DNA from: Verrucomicrobiota bacterium JB023
Lineage (GTDB): Bacteria; Verrucomicrobiota; Verrucomicrobiia; Verrucomicrobiales; Akkermansiaceae
DNA: 64,000 bases
Assembly: GCA_030673895.1 (NCBI GenBank)
Contig: JAUTCR010000033.1
Coordinates: 111,041 to 175,040 of the forward strand
Direction: 5' to 3'
Below, in pieces: positions 30,601 through 38,934 of this stretch (position 1 is its first letter; each line of letters opens with the position of its first letter). The notes under the pieces are model-generated. The model had not been told where the DNA came from, did no database searches, and saw nothing but the letters and a program-made list of their open reading frames with translations. The position numbers and the translations under genes are program-made.

Positions 30601-32765
30601 ATGGTCGCCCTTGGGTGCGGGTGGTGAAAGGGAATGGCTATGCTATGGCCTACCACACCGAGACCTTGGCGATCCAACATTTCGGCGCTCTAACAGACGA
30701 AGCGAATTGGCGCAGTTTGCCGCCAGCCACGTTGCATCTGCGGATGAATCATCAAGGGGTGGACTACCACTGTGTGGGGGCAAAAGATGCCACGCGATTT
30801 ACTGGACCGAGGGTCATTGAGTCCGGAAGATTCCTGCAACGGGCCGATGTCACCCACTTGCTCTTTCGTAACGAGCAGGGCGAGTTGATTGAAAGCGAGG
30901 CTCGATTGGAGATCGCGGCCTGGCCCGATCGTCTGTCTTTCATTCTCATTCCCGGCCCTCGCTTTGCGGGAGCGACACTTCAAGGGACATTGACTTGTGA
31001 GGGTCGGAAGCTGCAGGTCGAGTGTTCCGGGGAGCAGTTGGCTCTCGTTCTCAATCCGAAGGGCTTCAGTTTGATAGAGAATGTCCAAGAAGTCGAAGTG
31101 GAGGCAGGAGATCGGCCCGTCGTCTTTGAGCCTTCGATCGGCTGGCATCGGATTAATCTTGATGGCTTGGAACCTGCGGACGGAGGGACGAACAATGCGA
31201 TGGAGTCACTTCAGATTGAGGTGCGCAATCCGGGCCCTGAACCCGCTGTCGCCCGCTTGATGTTTGAGAAATCGAAAGGAGGGATCCGGCAAAAGATCGG
31301 CCAGCCCATCACCGGAATATCAGCTATCTTACGGGATACGAGTGGCCATCCTACCGGCCTGCCGATGCAGCTGAGTAAAAACTGGCACACCCGGCCAGAA
31401 GGTGGGGTCCATTCCGGCTTATGGTTTCACGGCATTACCCAAGTGGAAATGCCGCCTGGTTCGTCGGTCGAACTGGAACTGGTCATTGTCTATGGCCATT
31501 GGGGCGGGCTTCCCGCAGCGTCCCACGCCCAGCTCTCGCTCATTGGTTGGGGAGGTAATCAGTTATGGGAACAGAGCGCGCTTGGTGCCTGGGGAGAGAG
31601 CATCTGCTTCGATCCAGAGCAAGCCCAGGCGCAATGTTCTATCACGGACGTGAGGCCGCTGATGGTGACCCCGATGAATGGCCGGGAGCGATGGGGCTGG
31701 ACGAGTAACGTGGGTGGAGGTGATTTCTTCCGACTCCATGATGAGGAGGGGCGGCGTCTACCGCACCAAGGGATGCGAGCCTTTCATCATCGTAATGGGC
31801 CTTGTCTAACAGAGGTTACCTACCAGGGGCGAATCGGCGAAGGAATCCGGCATCAGGAAACGGTGAGTTTGTCACGGACGGATGACTTGGTTCGCGGGAC
31901 GCTGCGCATCAGGATGGAGGTTGACGAGGTTGTCCCGTTCTCCCGCTTTGCGATCGTTCAGCTGGGTGCCGAGACCTACAACTTTACGAGAGAAGGGAGC
32001 TTCGCGATCGGGAATAGGGACGGACTCCAACAGGCTTGGCAAACTACTCCGGGCGGAGACCAGCGGCGAGCTGGTCCATACGAAGTGCAAGGTAAAACGC
32101 CCTGGGCATCGCTGCATGACGCTCGGAGACCGGCTCATAAGGAAGGGACCGGGGCTTGGGCGAACCGGGGTCTGATTGTCCGCGGCTGGTCTGCCCGCCT
32201 TGGAGGGGAAGACGCTCCGGTTTGTTTTGGCGAGCGTGGGGTCACCCGGCACCGAAGAGACTATTCGATCCTGGAAGTGGTGCCCCCAGCCGGGATCAAT
32301 CGGCTTGTGCCGGGAGACTATGTGGAGGCCGTGCTGGAATATCTAGTGATTCCGCAAAGCGCGGCGGATTACTATGGTCCTAGTGAATCACTGCGGGAAG
32401 CCTTGTCCCTATGTCGGTCCTCTTGGGAGATGGTCCAACGAGAGGCCCGGGGGAACCGGCGTGACGTATCAATTGAGAAGGGCGAGCTTCTGCAGCGGTA
32501 TCCTGACTTGCGGCTTCAGGCGACCGGGGGCGAAGCGGCGATGAGGGTCTCCGGTGGGGTGGGGTATGTTGCGGTCACCGTGTGCGGCTTGGAGAGCCAT
32601 GCCGGGCATCAGCTTCTGGTCGATGGGGAAATGCTGGACCAGAGTGTGCATGGCAATGACTTTTGGCAGACTGACTATGATGCCGAGAGCGGCACTTGGA
32701 GCCGGACTTATAATATCCCGATGAAAGCGACGGATAGCCTCCAGATTGAGCTCAAGCCAATTTGA
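27603..32765 (+). CDS. Giant secreted fusion: alpha/beta-hydrolase esterase + alginate-lyase-like domain + unknown C-terminal region
   Basis: 1720 aa from the ATG at 27603, which gives the signal [18 protein letters not shown] and has AAGGCG about 6 bp upstream; an ATG at 27549 is less likely. Residues ~60-370 are an alpha/beta hydrolase: HGGGQYADY oxyanion region and nucleophile Ser230 in GHSMGG, resembling acetyl-xylan-esterase-like enzymes. ~370-600 is beta-rich, perhaps a binding module. ~620-930 is an alpha-helical lyase domain with [10 protein letters not shown] (833-842) followed by SHTQ, related to PF05426 and resembling, from memory, the PL38 glucuronan/alginate lyases. ~930-1720 is beta-rich and I recognise no family. 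A short Arg-rich patch (nt 30440-30480) is odd but in frame. It suggests coupled deacetylation and cleavage of a uronic-acid polymer. Confidence 0.78.
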   Translation: MRRVFFFCLLHWGSLVGAETLVPILEGSGPDTFAEVWEGFDPQAEPLDVEVLKEWEEDGVVMQVVRYRIGVFKGEKAMMAGIYGYPKNRGKVPGLVQIHGGGQYADYRAVLSNGRRGYATLSIAWAGRINAPDYRVTPKEVKLFWDDATDHTDYRVTTDWGALDGYHAPSRYRQHSFHRLDEPSAWTLDGVPSARNNGWFLVTLGARRALTFLEQQEEVDAERLGVYGHSMGGKLTVLTAGSDHRVKAAAPSCGGVSDRYNEDAAFRASVGDEPYLKRLSCPIVFLSPSNDFHGRVDDLQLAVAEIPSEDWRISSSPHHNHQDTGLYAVATQLWFDQHLKEKFTYPDTPETSLELEGPDGIPLLRVKPDSSRSIVSVDVYYTQDAVPTSERDVVVNRLWRHASPEKKRGGVWEAELFLHSEERPLWAYANVTYELDEPVSGAGYGYREYETNKFVVSSPLSMVAGERLQAADHEVTLKPGMVIESFEEDWEKEWFTLQPESWPRRTHLVNDPCHHAPEGSTLCLELRSEEANKLVVTIDSHVAEMELQGGGEWETIKLRPGDFQNIAGKRLTSWQGICELRLGGQETLRVKRKPGSRRFGAPWRGPDPDFRMLRWEVEKSVFRHPGISHSSDSIQFAKQKVASGAEPWATAWRRLTNTRYASLDWKPEPHPHVERGPYNNPNIGSSDFSNDARAAYTHALQWVISENEEHARKAAEILDAWSKTLQSISNHDARLLVGMEGYEFCNAAELIRHTWDGWPRENQIRFEGMLRDKFYPLIKDFYPTANGNWDAAMIQTLLAMGVFLEDRAMFERGRDYYLNGRGNGAVRNYFKPSGQCQESGRDQSHTQMGLDFLACSCEIAWNQGEDLYGAFDNRLLKGFEYTAKYNLGLEVPYEPYRSFQNRYHYREISDDGRGRLRPMYEKVYNHFHNRLGKEAEYTGEAARKLRGARDGRRSRRRPPSTGGTIMFAGHGKLNDLRKLMPEPGEQTSMWWQDGVPSKGDGRPWVRVVKGNGYAMAYHTETLAIQHFGALTDEANWRSLPPATLHLRMNHQGVDYHCVGAKDATRFTGPRVIESGRFLQRADVTHLLFRNEQGELIESEARLEIAAWPDRLSFILIPGPRFAGATLQGTLTCEGRKLQVECSGEQLALVLNPKGFSLIENVQEVEVEAGDRPVVFEPSIGWHRINLDGLEPADGGTNNAMESLQIEVRNPGPEPAVARLMFEKSKGGIRQKIGQPITGISAILRDTSGHPTGLPMQLSKNWHTRPEGGVHSGLWFHGITQVEMPPGSSVELELVIVYGHWGGLPAASHAQLSLIGWGGNQLWEQSALGAWGESICFDPEQAQAQCSITDVRPLMVTPMNGRERWGWTSNVGGGDFFRLHDEEGRRLPHQGMRAFHHRNGPCLTEVTYQGRIGEGIRHQETVSLSRTDDLVRGTLRIRMEVDEVVPFSRFAIVQLGAETYNFTREGSFAIGNRDGLQQAWQTTPGGDQRRAGPYEVQGKTPWASLHDARRPAHKEGTGAWANRGLIVRGWSARLGGEDAPVCFGERGVTRHRRDYSILEVVPPAGINRLVPGDYVEAVLEYLVIPQSAADYYGPSESLREALSLCRSSWEMVQREARGNRRDVSIEKGELLQRYPDLRLQATGGEAAMRVSGGVGYVAVTVCGLESHAGHQLLVDGEMLDQSVHGNDFWQTDYDAESGTWSRTYNIPMKATDSLQIELKPI

Positions 32766-32841
32766 TTGTCCGTCCGCCCGTCCTTCGCGCTGGCAGCGTT
32801 CGGGCTTGTTTGCGTCCGCGCGAAAAGGCAGCGTTTTGGAA

Positions 32842-33336
32842 ATGAGTGACGCGACAATAAAGGTGGGCGTGGTGATGGGAAGCGATTCCGATTGGCCGAC
32901 CATGGAGAAGGCAGCCGAGGTGCTGAAGGATTTTGGAGTTGCTTTCGAAGCGAAGGTCGTCAGTGCCCATCGCACCCCGGACCTTCTGATGGAATATGGG
33001 AAGACCGCTTCTGCGCGGGGCCTGAAGTGCATCATCGCCGGCGCGGGCGGGGCGGCCCACCTGCCTGGTATGTTGGCCGCAGTCACCACCTTGCCGGTCT
33101 TGGGTGTGCCGGTGAAGTCGCGGGCGCTTAATGGAATGGATTCGCTTCTCTCCATCGTGCAGATGCCGAAGGGTATCCCGGTAGCCACCTTCGCTATTGG
33201 CGAGGCTGGTGCGGCGAATGCAGGGCTGGCGGCGGTGTCCATCCTCTCGACAAGCGATGAGACACTCCAGAAGAAGCTGGAGGATTTTCGCGCGAAGCAG
33301 ACCGAGACTGTTTTGGCCAAAGAACTTCCCGCGTGA
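32842..33336 (+). CDS. purE: N5-carboxyaminoimidazole ribonucleotide mutase PurE
   Basis: A 164-aa enzyme converting N5-CAIR to CAIR in purine synthesis. It has the substrate-binding [20 protein letters not shown] with catalytic His, and [11 protein letters not shown], the class I (bacterial, PurK-coupled) signatures. Length fits. The ATG at 32842 starts right before the first strand; the ORF extends 32 codons further upstream, but that overlaps the previous gene and lacks family similarity. It is translationally coupled to purK: purK starts 2 bp after its stop. Confidence 0.97.
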   Translation: MSDATIKVGVVMGSDSDWPTMEKAAEVLKDFGVAFEAKVVSAHRTPDLLMEYGKTASARGLKCIIAGAGGAAHLPGMLAAVTTLPVLGVPVKSRALNGMDSLLSIVQMPKGIPVATFAIGEAGAANAGLAAVSILSTSDETLQKKLEDFRAKQTETVLAKELPA

Positions 33337-33337
33337 G

Positions 33338-34462
33338 ATGAAGAAGACGATTCTGCCAGGTAAGACCCTTGGGATATTAGGAGGTGGTCAGCTAGGCCGC
33401 ATGCTGTGCCTGGAGGCCCGGCGGATGGGATACCGCACCTTGGTCTGGAGTGGGACGAGGGTGGCCGAGCCAGTCATGGGAGTCGCTGATGAGGTGATCC
33501 TCAAGGAATTCGATGATGGTCAGGCTTTGACTGACTTTTGCTCTGCGGTCGATGTGGCAACGGTGGAGTTTGAGAATATTCCCCTGCCGCTCTTGCGTCA
33601 GGTAGAGGGAAAAGTCGGATTGTATCCAAGTGCGGAGGCCATTGGGATCTGCCAAAACCGGGAGCGGGAGAAGACCTTCCTCCGTGACAACGACATCGCC
33701 TGCACTCCTTTCCGCCTCGTTCACAATGCGGATGAATTGGCGGAAGGACTGCGCGAGCTGGGCCAATGCGTGCTCAAGACGGCCGAGTTCGGTTACGATG
33801 GCAAGGGGCAGGTGAAGCTCGCTGCCGACGCGGATGCAGCGGCAGCTTGGGCAGAATTCGATGCTCCCAAGGGAGTGCTGGAGCAGTGGGTTGAATTCGA
33901 GCGCGAAGTCTCGGTGATGGTCGCTCGTGATGGAGAGGGGCAGGTGGTCACCTACGATGTCGCGGAGAATGAGCATCGTCAGCATGTCCTCGACGTCTCC
34001 ATCGCGCCGGCTCGGGTAAGTGAAAATGTGGCTGCAGAGGCGCGTGAAATTGCTGTCTCGGTTGCGGAAAAAATGGACTATTGCGGGCTGATGGGGGTGG
34101 AGTTCTTCGTCAAGAAGGATGGTAGCCTACTCGTGAACGAGATGGCCCCGCGTCCTCACAATTCCGGGCACCACACCATGGATGCGTGCGCGACCTCCCA
34201 GTTTGAGCAGCAGCTGCGGGCAGTTTGCGGATTGAGGCTAGGGGAGACCAAGCTACTGAGTCCGGTGGTGATGCTCAATTTGCTTGGCGACCTATGGCGA
34301 GCCAATCGCCTAGAGGACGAACTTGCCAAGGAGGCAGACGCCTACTGGCATTTCTACGGTAAATCTAGTCGTGAGGGCCTGCGGAAGTGCGGGCATGCTA
34401 ACTTCTTGGGAGAAGATGCCTTGGCTCGCGTGCAGGAATTGAAGGAACGCCTCTTGGCTTGA
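33338..34462 (+). CDS. purK: N5-carboxyaminoimidazole ribonucleotide synthase PurK
   Basis: A 374-aa ATP-grasp enzyme carboxylating AIR with bicarbonate and ATP to give N5-CAIR, the substrate of the adjacent PurE. Landmarks are the N-terminal LGILGGGQLGRML, FENIP, the ATP-binding LKTAEFGYDGKGQ, and the C-terminal EMAPRPHNSGHHTMDAC. Length is normal. The ATG at 33338 follows the purE TGA by one base; the longer open frame upstream is shadow sequence of purE. A convergent gene begins in the same hairpin that follows the stop. Confidence 0.97.
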   Translation: MKKTILPGKTLGILGGGQLGRMLCLEARRMGYRTLVWSGTRVAEPVMGVADEVILKEFDDGQALTDFCSAVDVATVEFENIPLPLLRQVEGKVGLYPSAEAIGICQNREREKTFLRDNDIACTPFRLVHNADELAEGLRELGQCVLKTAEFGYDGKGQVKLAADADAAAAWAEFDAPKGVLEQWVEFEREVSVMVARDGEGQVVTYDVAENEHRQHVLDVSIAPARVSENVAAEAREIAVSVAEKMDYCGLMGVEFFVKKDGSLLVNEMAPRPHNSGHHTMDACATSQFEQQLRAVCGLRLGETKLLSPVVMLNLLGDLWRANRLEDELAKEADAYWHFYGKSSREGLRKCGHANFLGEDALARVQELKERLLA

Positions 34463-34491
34463 GCGCACTTGTTAGCCCTGTTAGAAAGAAG

Positions 34492-34518
34492 CCAAAGGCT
34501 CAGGTGAAGAGCCTTTGG
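34492..34518. terminator. Bidirectional hairpin terminator between purK and the coiled-coil gene
   Basis: CCAAAGGCTC (34492-34501) and GAGCCTTTGG (34509-34518) form a perfect 10-bp stem with a 7-nt loop. The stop of the minus-strand gene lies inside it. The following T tracts are short (TTTC), so strength is uncertain, but the convergent position is right for both strands. Confidence 0.65.
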
Positions 34519-35360
34519 TTTCGGTCGATGGACGCCCGCAGGGCATTGATCAAGTCGACGAACTTGCGGTGGGGAGCAATGATCGCCTTCACCTCCGGGT
34601 CCTTCTGATTCGTGATCAAATATTGTCCGATGCCGGTAAAAAGCTCGTTGGCATCTTGGGAGATGCTCCCCATTTCACTCTTGATCGTTGTCAGCTGCTT
34701 GTTGGCTTTGCCGATGTTAGAGAAGTCGTTTTCCGCTTTCTCCCTCACCAGCTGATTCTCTTTGTTGATGAGTTCGCTGAGTTCCTTCAGCTCAGTATCC
34801 AGCTCGATGAGACGAGCTTGAATCTCCTCTCGGCGTTTTTTGATCCCGTCGAATTTCTGGCGTAGCTCCTTGAGCTGTTCCTTGGTTTGCTTGAGAGACT
34901 GTTCATCTGTGGATTCCGCTTGCAGAACCTCTAGCTTTGCTTTGAGGCCCTGATGCGTCCTCTTTACCGAGCGACCTTGCCGAAGGATTTCTTCTTCCTC
35001 CCGACGGGAGCGCTCAAGCTGCTCCGCGACCTGATCCCGCCGCTGAACTTGGTCGCGGGTTTTGTCGGATACTTCTTCAATGGCGTTCGAGCGAGCCTCT
35101 TGGGAGGCTTCAATCTGCTCAATCAAGCTCTCGCTTTCCTTCTCAAGAGCATCGTGCTTCTGGCCGAGCTTTCGCAATTGCCAGTAGTCGGCGGAGATGT
35201 CCTCGAGCTGTTCTGTTTCTTTCCAAGCCAAGTTCCCGAGGATTTCCTCCGCTTCATGGAGGAGGTGGGATTCGAAGGCGGCATTGCCCCGATAGGTGTC
35301 TGTCCGGGCAATACCGAAAGAGGTGAACAGTCGGGCGAAGATGTATCCAGTGCGTGTCAT
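34500..35360 (-). CDS. Uncharacterised coiled-coil protein coupled to acs
   Basis: 286 aa; no signal peptide or membrane segment. The N-terminal ~55 residues include a [20 protein letters not shown] segment; the middle (about 60-230) is a long, highly charged heptad coiled coil rich in Glu, Lys and Gln; the C-terminal ~60 residues form a small possible globular end. I recognise no family and would not assume an SMC-like role. The start overlaps the acs stop by four bases (ATGA), so it is co-translated with acetyl-CoA synthetase, and its end lies in the purK hairpin. Function unknown; a scaffolding or regulatory partner of Acs is only a guess. Confidence 0.8.
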   Translation of the reverse strand: MTRTGYIFARLFTSFGIARTDTYRGNAAFESHLLHEAEEILGNLAWKETEQLEDISADYWQLRKLGQKHDALEKESESLIEQIEASQEARSNAIEEVSDKTRDQVQRRDQVAEQLERSRREEEEILRQGRSVKRTHQGLKAKLEVLQAESTDEQSLKQTKEQLKELRQKFDGIKKRREEIQARLIELDTELKELSELINKENQLVREKAENDFSNIGKANKQLTTIKSEMGSISQDANELFTGIGQYLITNQKDPEVKAIIAPHRKFVDLINALRASIDRNQRLFT

Positions 35361-37321
35361 TGCGATTTGGCGTTAGCCAGGCTTTCTTGGAGATGTTCAA
35401 TCACACCCAAGTCTTCCAGGGTGGTGACGTTCCCCGAGACCTCGCCCTTGGTGACGAGTTCTTTGAGGAGACGGCGCATGATTTTACCGGAACGGGTTTT
35501 TGGCAATGCCGGAGCGAAATGAATTTCGTCCGGGCGGGCGATCGCGCCGATAATCTGTGCAACGTGGTTCCGCAATTCCTGGTTGAGCTCGGCGTTGGGC
35601 AGCACTCCTTCCTTCAAGGTGACGAAGGCAATGACGCCCTGGCCCTTAATCTCGTGGGGTCGACCGACCACGGCGGCTTCGGCCACGGTCTGGTGCTCGA
35701 CGAGGGCGGACTCGACTTCTGCCGTCCCGAGGCGGTGACCGGAGACATTCAAGACATCATCAAGGCGACCGACGATCCAGAAGTTGCCCCGGGGGCCGCG
35801 GAAGGCTCCGTCGCCTGCCGTGTAGAGGCCTTCATAGTCGGACCAGTAGGTCTTTCGGAAGCGCCTTTTGTCGCCCCAGATGGTTCGGGTCATGGAGGGC
35901 CAAGGCTTACGGATGACCAGCTTGCCGCCCTCGTTCGGGCCGCATTCGTTCCCTTCTTCGTCGAGGATGGCCGCATCGACGCCGAAGAATGGCCTAGTGG
36001 CTGTGCCGGGACGGGTCGGGGTCGCACCCGGAAGCGGGCTGATCATGATGGCTCCGGTCTCCGTTTGCCACCAAGTATCGACGATGGGGCAACGGCCTCC
36101 GCCGATCTTGAGGTGATACCACATCCAGGCTTCCGGATTGATGGGCTCGCCGACGGTGCCGAGGAGACGGAGGGAGGAGAGGTCGTGTTGCTCGGGGAAG
36201 TGGTCTCCGGCTTTGATAAAGGCCCGGATAGCTGTCGGCGCGGTGTAAAAGATTGAAACCCGATGACGCTCGACCATCTCCCAAAAGCGGCCGAAGTCGG
36301 GATGATTGGGCGCTCCCTCGTACATCACCTGGGTCACTCCATTGGCCAGAGGACCGTAGACGATGTACGTGTGCCCGGTGATCCAGCCAACATCGGCGGT
36401 GCACCAATAGACGTCTTCGTCGCGCATATCGAAGATGTATTTGCAGGTGCTGTAGGCTCCTAACAGGTAGCCGCCGGAGGTGTGCAGGATGCCCTTGGGC
36501 TTGCCCGTCGATCCGGAGGTATAGAGGATGAAGAGGGGATGCTCGGAGTCGAATGCTTTTGGCTCATGCGTCTTGTCAGCCTTGGCCATCTCCTCCTTCC
36601 AGAATTTGTCGCGACCTCGCTTCATTGCTACGTCCTCGCCGGTTCGCTGATAGACGATGACGGTCTCGACCTGACCTTCATACTTGTCCAGCGCTTCGTC
36701 TACACTGGCTTTGAGCGGAACAATCTTACCCCGCCGGTAGCCTCCGTCGGCGGTGATGACGAGTTTGGCTCCGCAATCCTCCAAGCGATCGGCGATGGAA
36801 TCGGCGGAGAAGCCTCCGAAGACGACGGAATGGATCGCACCAATGCGGGCGCAGGCCAGCATGGCGATGGCTGCCTCCGGGACCATGGGCATGTAGATGA
36901 GGACGCGGTCCTTTGGCTTGACTCCGTTGTTGAGCAAGACATTGGCGAAGCGGCAGACCTCGCGATGGAGCTGGCGGAAGGTGAGGGTGCGGATCTCGCC
37001 GGGTTCACCTTCCCAGATGATGGCGGCCTTGTTGGCGCGATGGGTCTCGAGATGGCGATCGAGGCAGGACTCGGTCACGTTGAGCTTGCCGCCCACGAAC
37101 CACTTGGCATAGGGCGGCTTCCAATCGAGCACGCTGGTCCACTTCTTCCGCCAAGCGAGTTCTTTGGCCTCGCGGGCCCAGAAGGTGCGGGGCTTCTTTA
37201 TCGATTCCTCATAGAGCTCCTCATATTGCTTCATCGAAGAGATGCGTGCCTTCTTCGAGAATTCCTTGGCAGGCTTGAAGACGCGGTTCTCCTGCAGATG
37301 GGTTTCGATATTCTTACTCAT
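35357..37321 (-). CDS. acs: Acetyl-coenzyme A synthetase
   Basis: A 654-aa AMP-forming enzyme making acetyl-CoA from acetate, ATP and CoA. Landmarks: N-terminal ACAS domain start FWAREAKEL, phosphate-binding [11 protein letters not shown], the GITGHTYI-like block [11 protein letters not shown], the adenylate motif DTWWQTETG, and near the C-terminus SGKIMRR, whose Lys is the acetylation target that silences family members in other bacteria. Length is typical (~650). The downstream coiled-coil gene overlaps its stop by 4 bp; the pseudouridine synthase upstream is 75 bp away on the same strand. Confidence 0.97.
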   Translation of the reverse strand: MSKNIETHLQENRVFKPAKEFSKKARISSMKQYEELYEESIKKPRTFWAREAKELAWRKKWTSVLDWKPPYAKWFVGGKLNVTESCLDRHLETHRANKAAIIWEGEPGEIRTLTFRQLHREVCRFANVLLNNGVKPKDRVLIYMPMVPEAAIAMLACARIGAIHSVVFGGFSADSIADRLEDCGAKLVITADGGYRRGKIVPLKASVDEALDKYEGQVETVIVYQRTGEDVAMKRGRDKFWKEEMAKADKTHEPKAFDSEHPLFILYTSGSTGKPKGILHTSGGYLLGAYSTCKYIFDMRDEDVYWCTADVGWITGHTYIVYGPLANGVTQVMYEGAPNHPDFGRFWEMVERHRVSIFYTAPTAIRAFIKAGDHFPEQHDLSSLRLLGTVGEPINPEAWMWYHLKIGGGRCPIVDTWWQTETGAIMISPLPGATPTRPGTATRPFFGVDAAILDEEGNECGPNEGGKLVIRKPWPSMTRTIWGDKRRFRKTYWSDYEGLYTAGDGAFRGPRGNFWIVGRLDDVLNVSGHRLGTAEVESALVEHQTVAEAAVVGRPHEIKGQGVIAFVTLKEGVLPNAELNQELRNHVAQIIGAIARPDEIHFAPALPKTRSGKIMRRLLKELVTKGEVSGNVTTLEDLGVIEHLQESLANAKSQ

Positions 37322-37396
37322 GGGTTATACCACTAGACAAAAGACGATGTCTGGCGTGGCGACAACCCCCAAAAGCCAATGGCGCGGGTCAGCCTG

Positions 37397-38131
37397 TTAG
37401 TTCGGGCTGTTTTTCCGCGGCTCAGGATTGGTGAGCAGGTGCTCAATGGCAAGCTTGTCGAGGAGTTCGGTCTTACCCAAGGGTAGCTCACCCAAGGTGA
37501 GCGAGCCGATGCGGACGCGAACAAGCCGGGTGACCCGAAAGCCGAGGGTGGAGAGCATGAGCCGGACTTGACGCTTGAATCCGGATTCGAGCACGACGGA
37601 GATGCGTCGGGGCGAGATTCGCTGCGCGTACTTAGCCTTGCCCTGGCCCTCAGGGGTATGAACTCCCTTGACGAGCTGGAGGAGAAGCTCGCTCTCGAAG
37701 GGCTGGTCAATGGTGACCTGATATTCCTTCTCCAGCTTGGTAGCGGGCTTGGTGATTTGCTGCGCGAGTTGACCGTCATTGGTCAGGATCAAGAGCCCTT
37801 CCGAGTCTTGGTCGAGTCGGCCAACGTGTTTGAGGTGATGAAATTTATGGGGAAGAAGATTGTAGATCGTCTTCCGATTGCGCTCGTCGCTCCGCGAGCA
37901 GACGACCTCGCGGGGCTTGTGAAAGGCGACCACCATGGGGGGGCGCTGGTGGAGAGCCTTGCGTCCCAGCCTGACTTGGTCGTGCCCGGTGATCACGCGG
38001 ACCGCCGGATTGGTGCAGATGGAGCCATTGACGCTGACCTCTCCTTCTTGGATCAGACGATCAGCTTCCCGCCGCGAGAGTTCGGTGCAGGATGCGACAA
38101 ACTTGTTGAGGCGAACTTCTTCTTCTTGCAT
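37397..38131 (-). CDS. Pseudouridine synthase, RluB/RsuA-like
   Basis: A 244-aa enzyme isomerising uridine to pseudouridine in rRNA, probably 23S. It has an N-terminal S4 RNA-binding domain (VRLNKFVASCTELSRREADRL, about residues 6-26) and the catalytic GRLDQDSEGLLI motif with Asp107; the C-terminal RQVRLML...L.RVRIG block matches the RluB/RluE/RluF/RsuA branch. Chosen start is the ATG at 38131; the ORF extends 11 codons upstream. A terminator separates it from the small basic protein gene, so it starts its own transcript, possibly running into acs. Confidence 0.9.
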   Translation of the reverse strand: MQEEEVRLNKFVASCTELSRREADRLIQEGEVSVNGSICTNPAVRVITGHDQVRLGRKALHQRPPMVVAFHKPREVVCSRSDERNRKTIYNLLPHKFHHLKHVGRLDQDSEGLLILTNDGQLAQQITKPATKLEKEYQVTIDQPFESELLLQLVKGVHTPEGQGKAKYAQRISPRRISVVLESGFKRQVRLMLSTLGFRVTRLVRVRIGSLTLGELPLGKTELLDKLAIEHLLTNPEPRKNSPN

Positions 38132-38162
38132 CCAAGTGGTGGGAGTGGTGGCAAATAGGGAC

Positions 38163-38191
38163 AAAAAAGCGGAACCTCAGAAGGGTTCCGC
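38163..38191 (-). terminator. Rho-independent terminator after the small basic protein gene
   Basis: GCGGAACC (38169-38176) pairs with GGTTCCGC (38184-38191); on the minus strand the stem is followed by six T (38168-38163). It ends transcription from the small basic protein gene. Confidence 0.9.
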
Positions 38192-38222
38192 CCGAAAGTT
38201 TTCTAGTGTGATAGAAGTCGGA

Positions 38223-38378
38223 TTAGGCTTCTCCCTTAGTCTTGGGGAGGCCGATTGGGCTTTGGCCTTCTTTCCATTGGCCTCGCTCCTTGAGGACTTT
38301 CACGCGTTCGAAGCGCTTCATGACTGAGCGCTTGCCGCCAACGGAACTAGAGCGTTTGAGACTATTGTGTTTTGACAT
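38223..38378 (-). CDS. Small basic protein (Verrucomicrobia/Chlamydiae family)
   Basis: 51 aa, extremely Lys/Arg-rich, starting MSKHNSLKRSSSVGGKRSVM and ending in a Pro/Lys tail. This matches my recollection of a short basic protein conserved in Verrucomicrobia and Chlamydiae (TIGR04137-type 'small basic protein') of unknown, possibly ribosome-related, function. The ATG at 38378 is supported by that N-terminus; the longer ORF to 38435 is not. It has its own terminator. Lineage-restricted distribution makes it the best single taxonomic marker here. Confidence 0.85.
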   Translation of the reverse strand: MSKHNSLKRSSSVGGKRSVMKRFERVKVLKERGQWKEGQSPIGLPKTKGEA

Positions 38379-38444
38379 GATCTTGAGCCGGGTTGCGGGG
38401 GGCGGGAAGCTAGGGCTTGGATTGCAAATTGGCAAGAAGGAATC

Positions 38445-38903
38445 TCAAGAGTTTGCGCTTGCAGCGTCCGGGTCATCCTTTGGCGGTCTGTTCTCTTTGA
38501 GTAGATCGAAGGGTGTGCCGCAGTATTGGCAGCGGAAGCTCTGGATCACCATCGTCCGCAGGACATTGGTGTGAGCGCAGTTAAGAGGATAGAGCCGGAA
38601 CGACTTCTCGTGGGCCATGGCACCGTTGTCGAAGTAAGGCGTTGCCCGGCAGAGGGGGCAACGAGCTTGCCGCCGCGAGAAGAAGGAGCCGGCCCAGAGA
38701 GCGAGCGCGGCTGCGGTCAGGCCGACCAGAAGGAAGGCTTGCATCTTCTCGGGCGTCATCAGGAACAGGACGAGGGCGATCAAACTGAGTATCAGCGCGA
38801 GGTAGAATGGCGCCGTCCAGGCCAGCGCCAGGTAAAACTCACGCCGGCGGGGCAGGCTGTGAGCCCGTGCGGCGAAGCTCAGTTTTTTTCCCGAAGAATT
38901 CAT
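38445..38903 (-). CDS. Two-TM membrane protein with zinc-ribbon-like cysteines
   Basis: 152 aa. Two hydrophobic segments (about residues 27-48 and 55-75: FYLALILSLIALVLFLM and FLLVGLTAAALALWAG) are followed by a soluble tail with CPLC and CQYC pairs 43 residues apart, plus a lone Cys-Ala-His between them, the pattern of a zinc ribbon. N-terminus likely cytoplasmic with a basic run before the first helix. Not recognised as a named family; co-directional with hppA (31 bp downstream of its stop), so probably the second gene of that transcript. Start taken at the ATG at 38903; the upstream extension overlaps hppA. Confidence 0.7.
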   Translation of the reverse strand: MNSSGKKLSFAARAHSLPRRREFYLALAWTAPFYLALILSLIALVLFLMTPEKMQAFLLVGLTAAALALWAGSFFSRRQARCPLCRATPYFDNGAMAHEKSFRLYPLNCAHTNVLRTMVIQSFRCQYCGTPFDLLKENRPPKDDPDAASANS

Positions 38904-38934
38904 GAAACCGTGGCGGCAAAAACCGGCGGCATCC

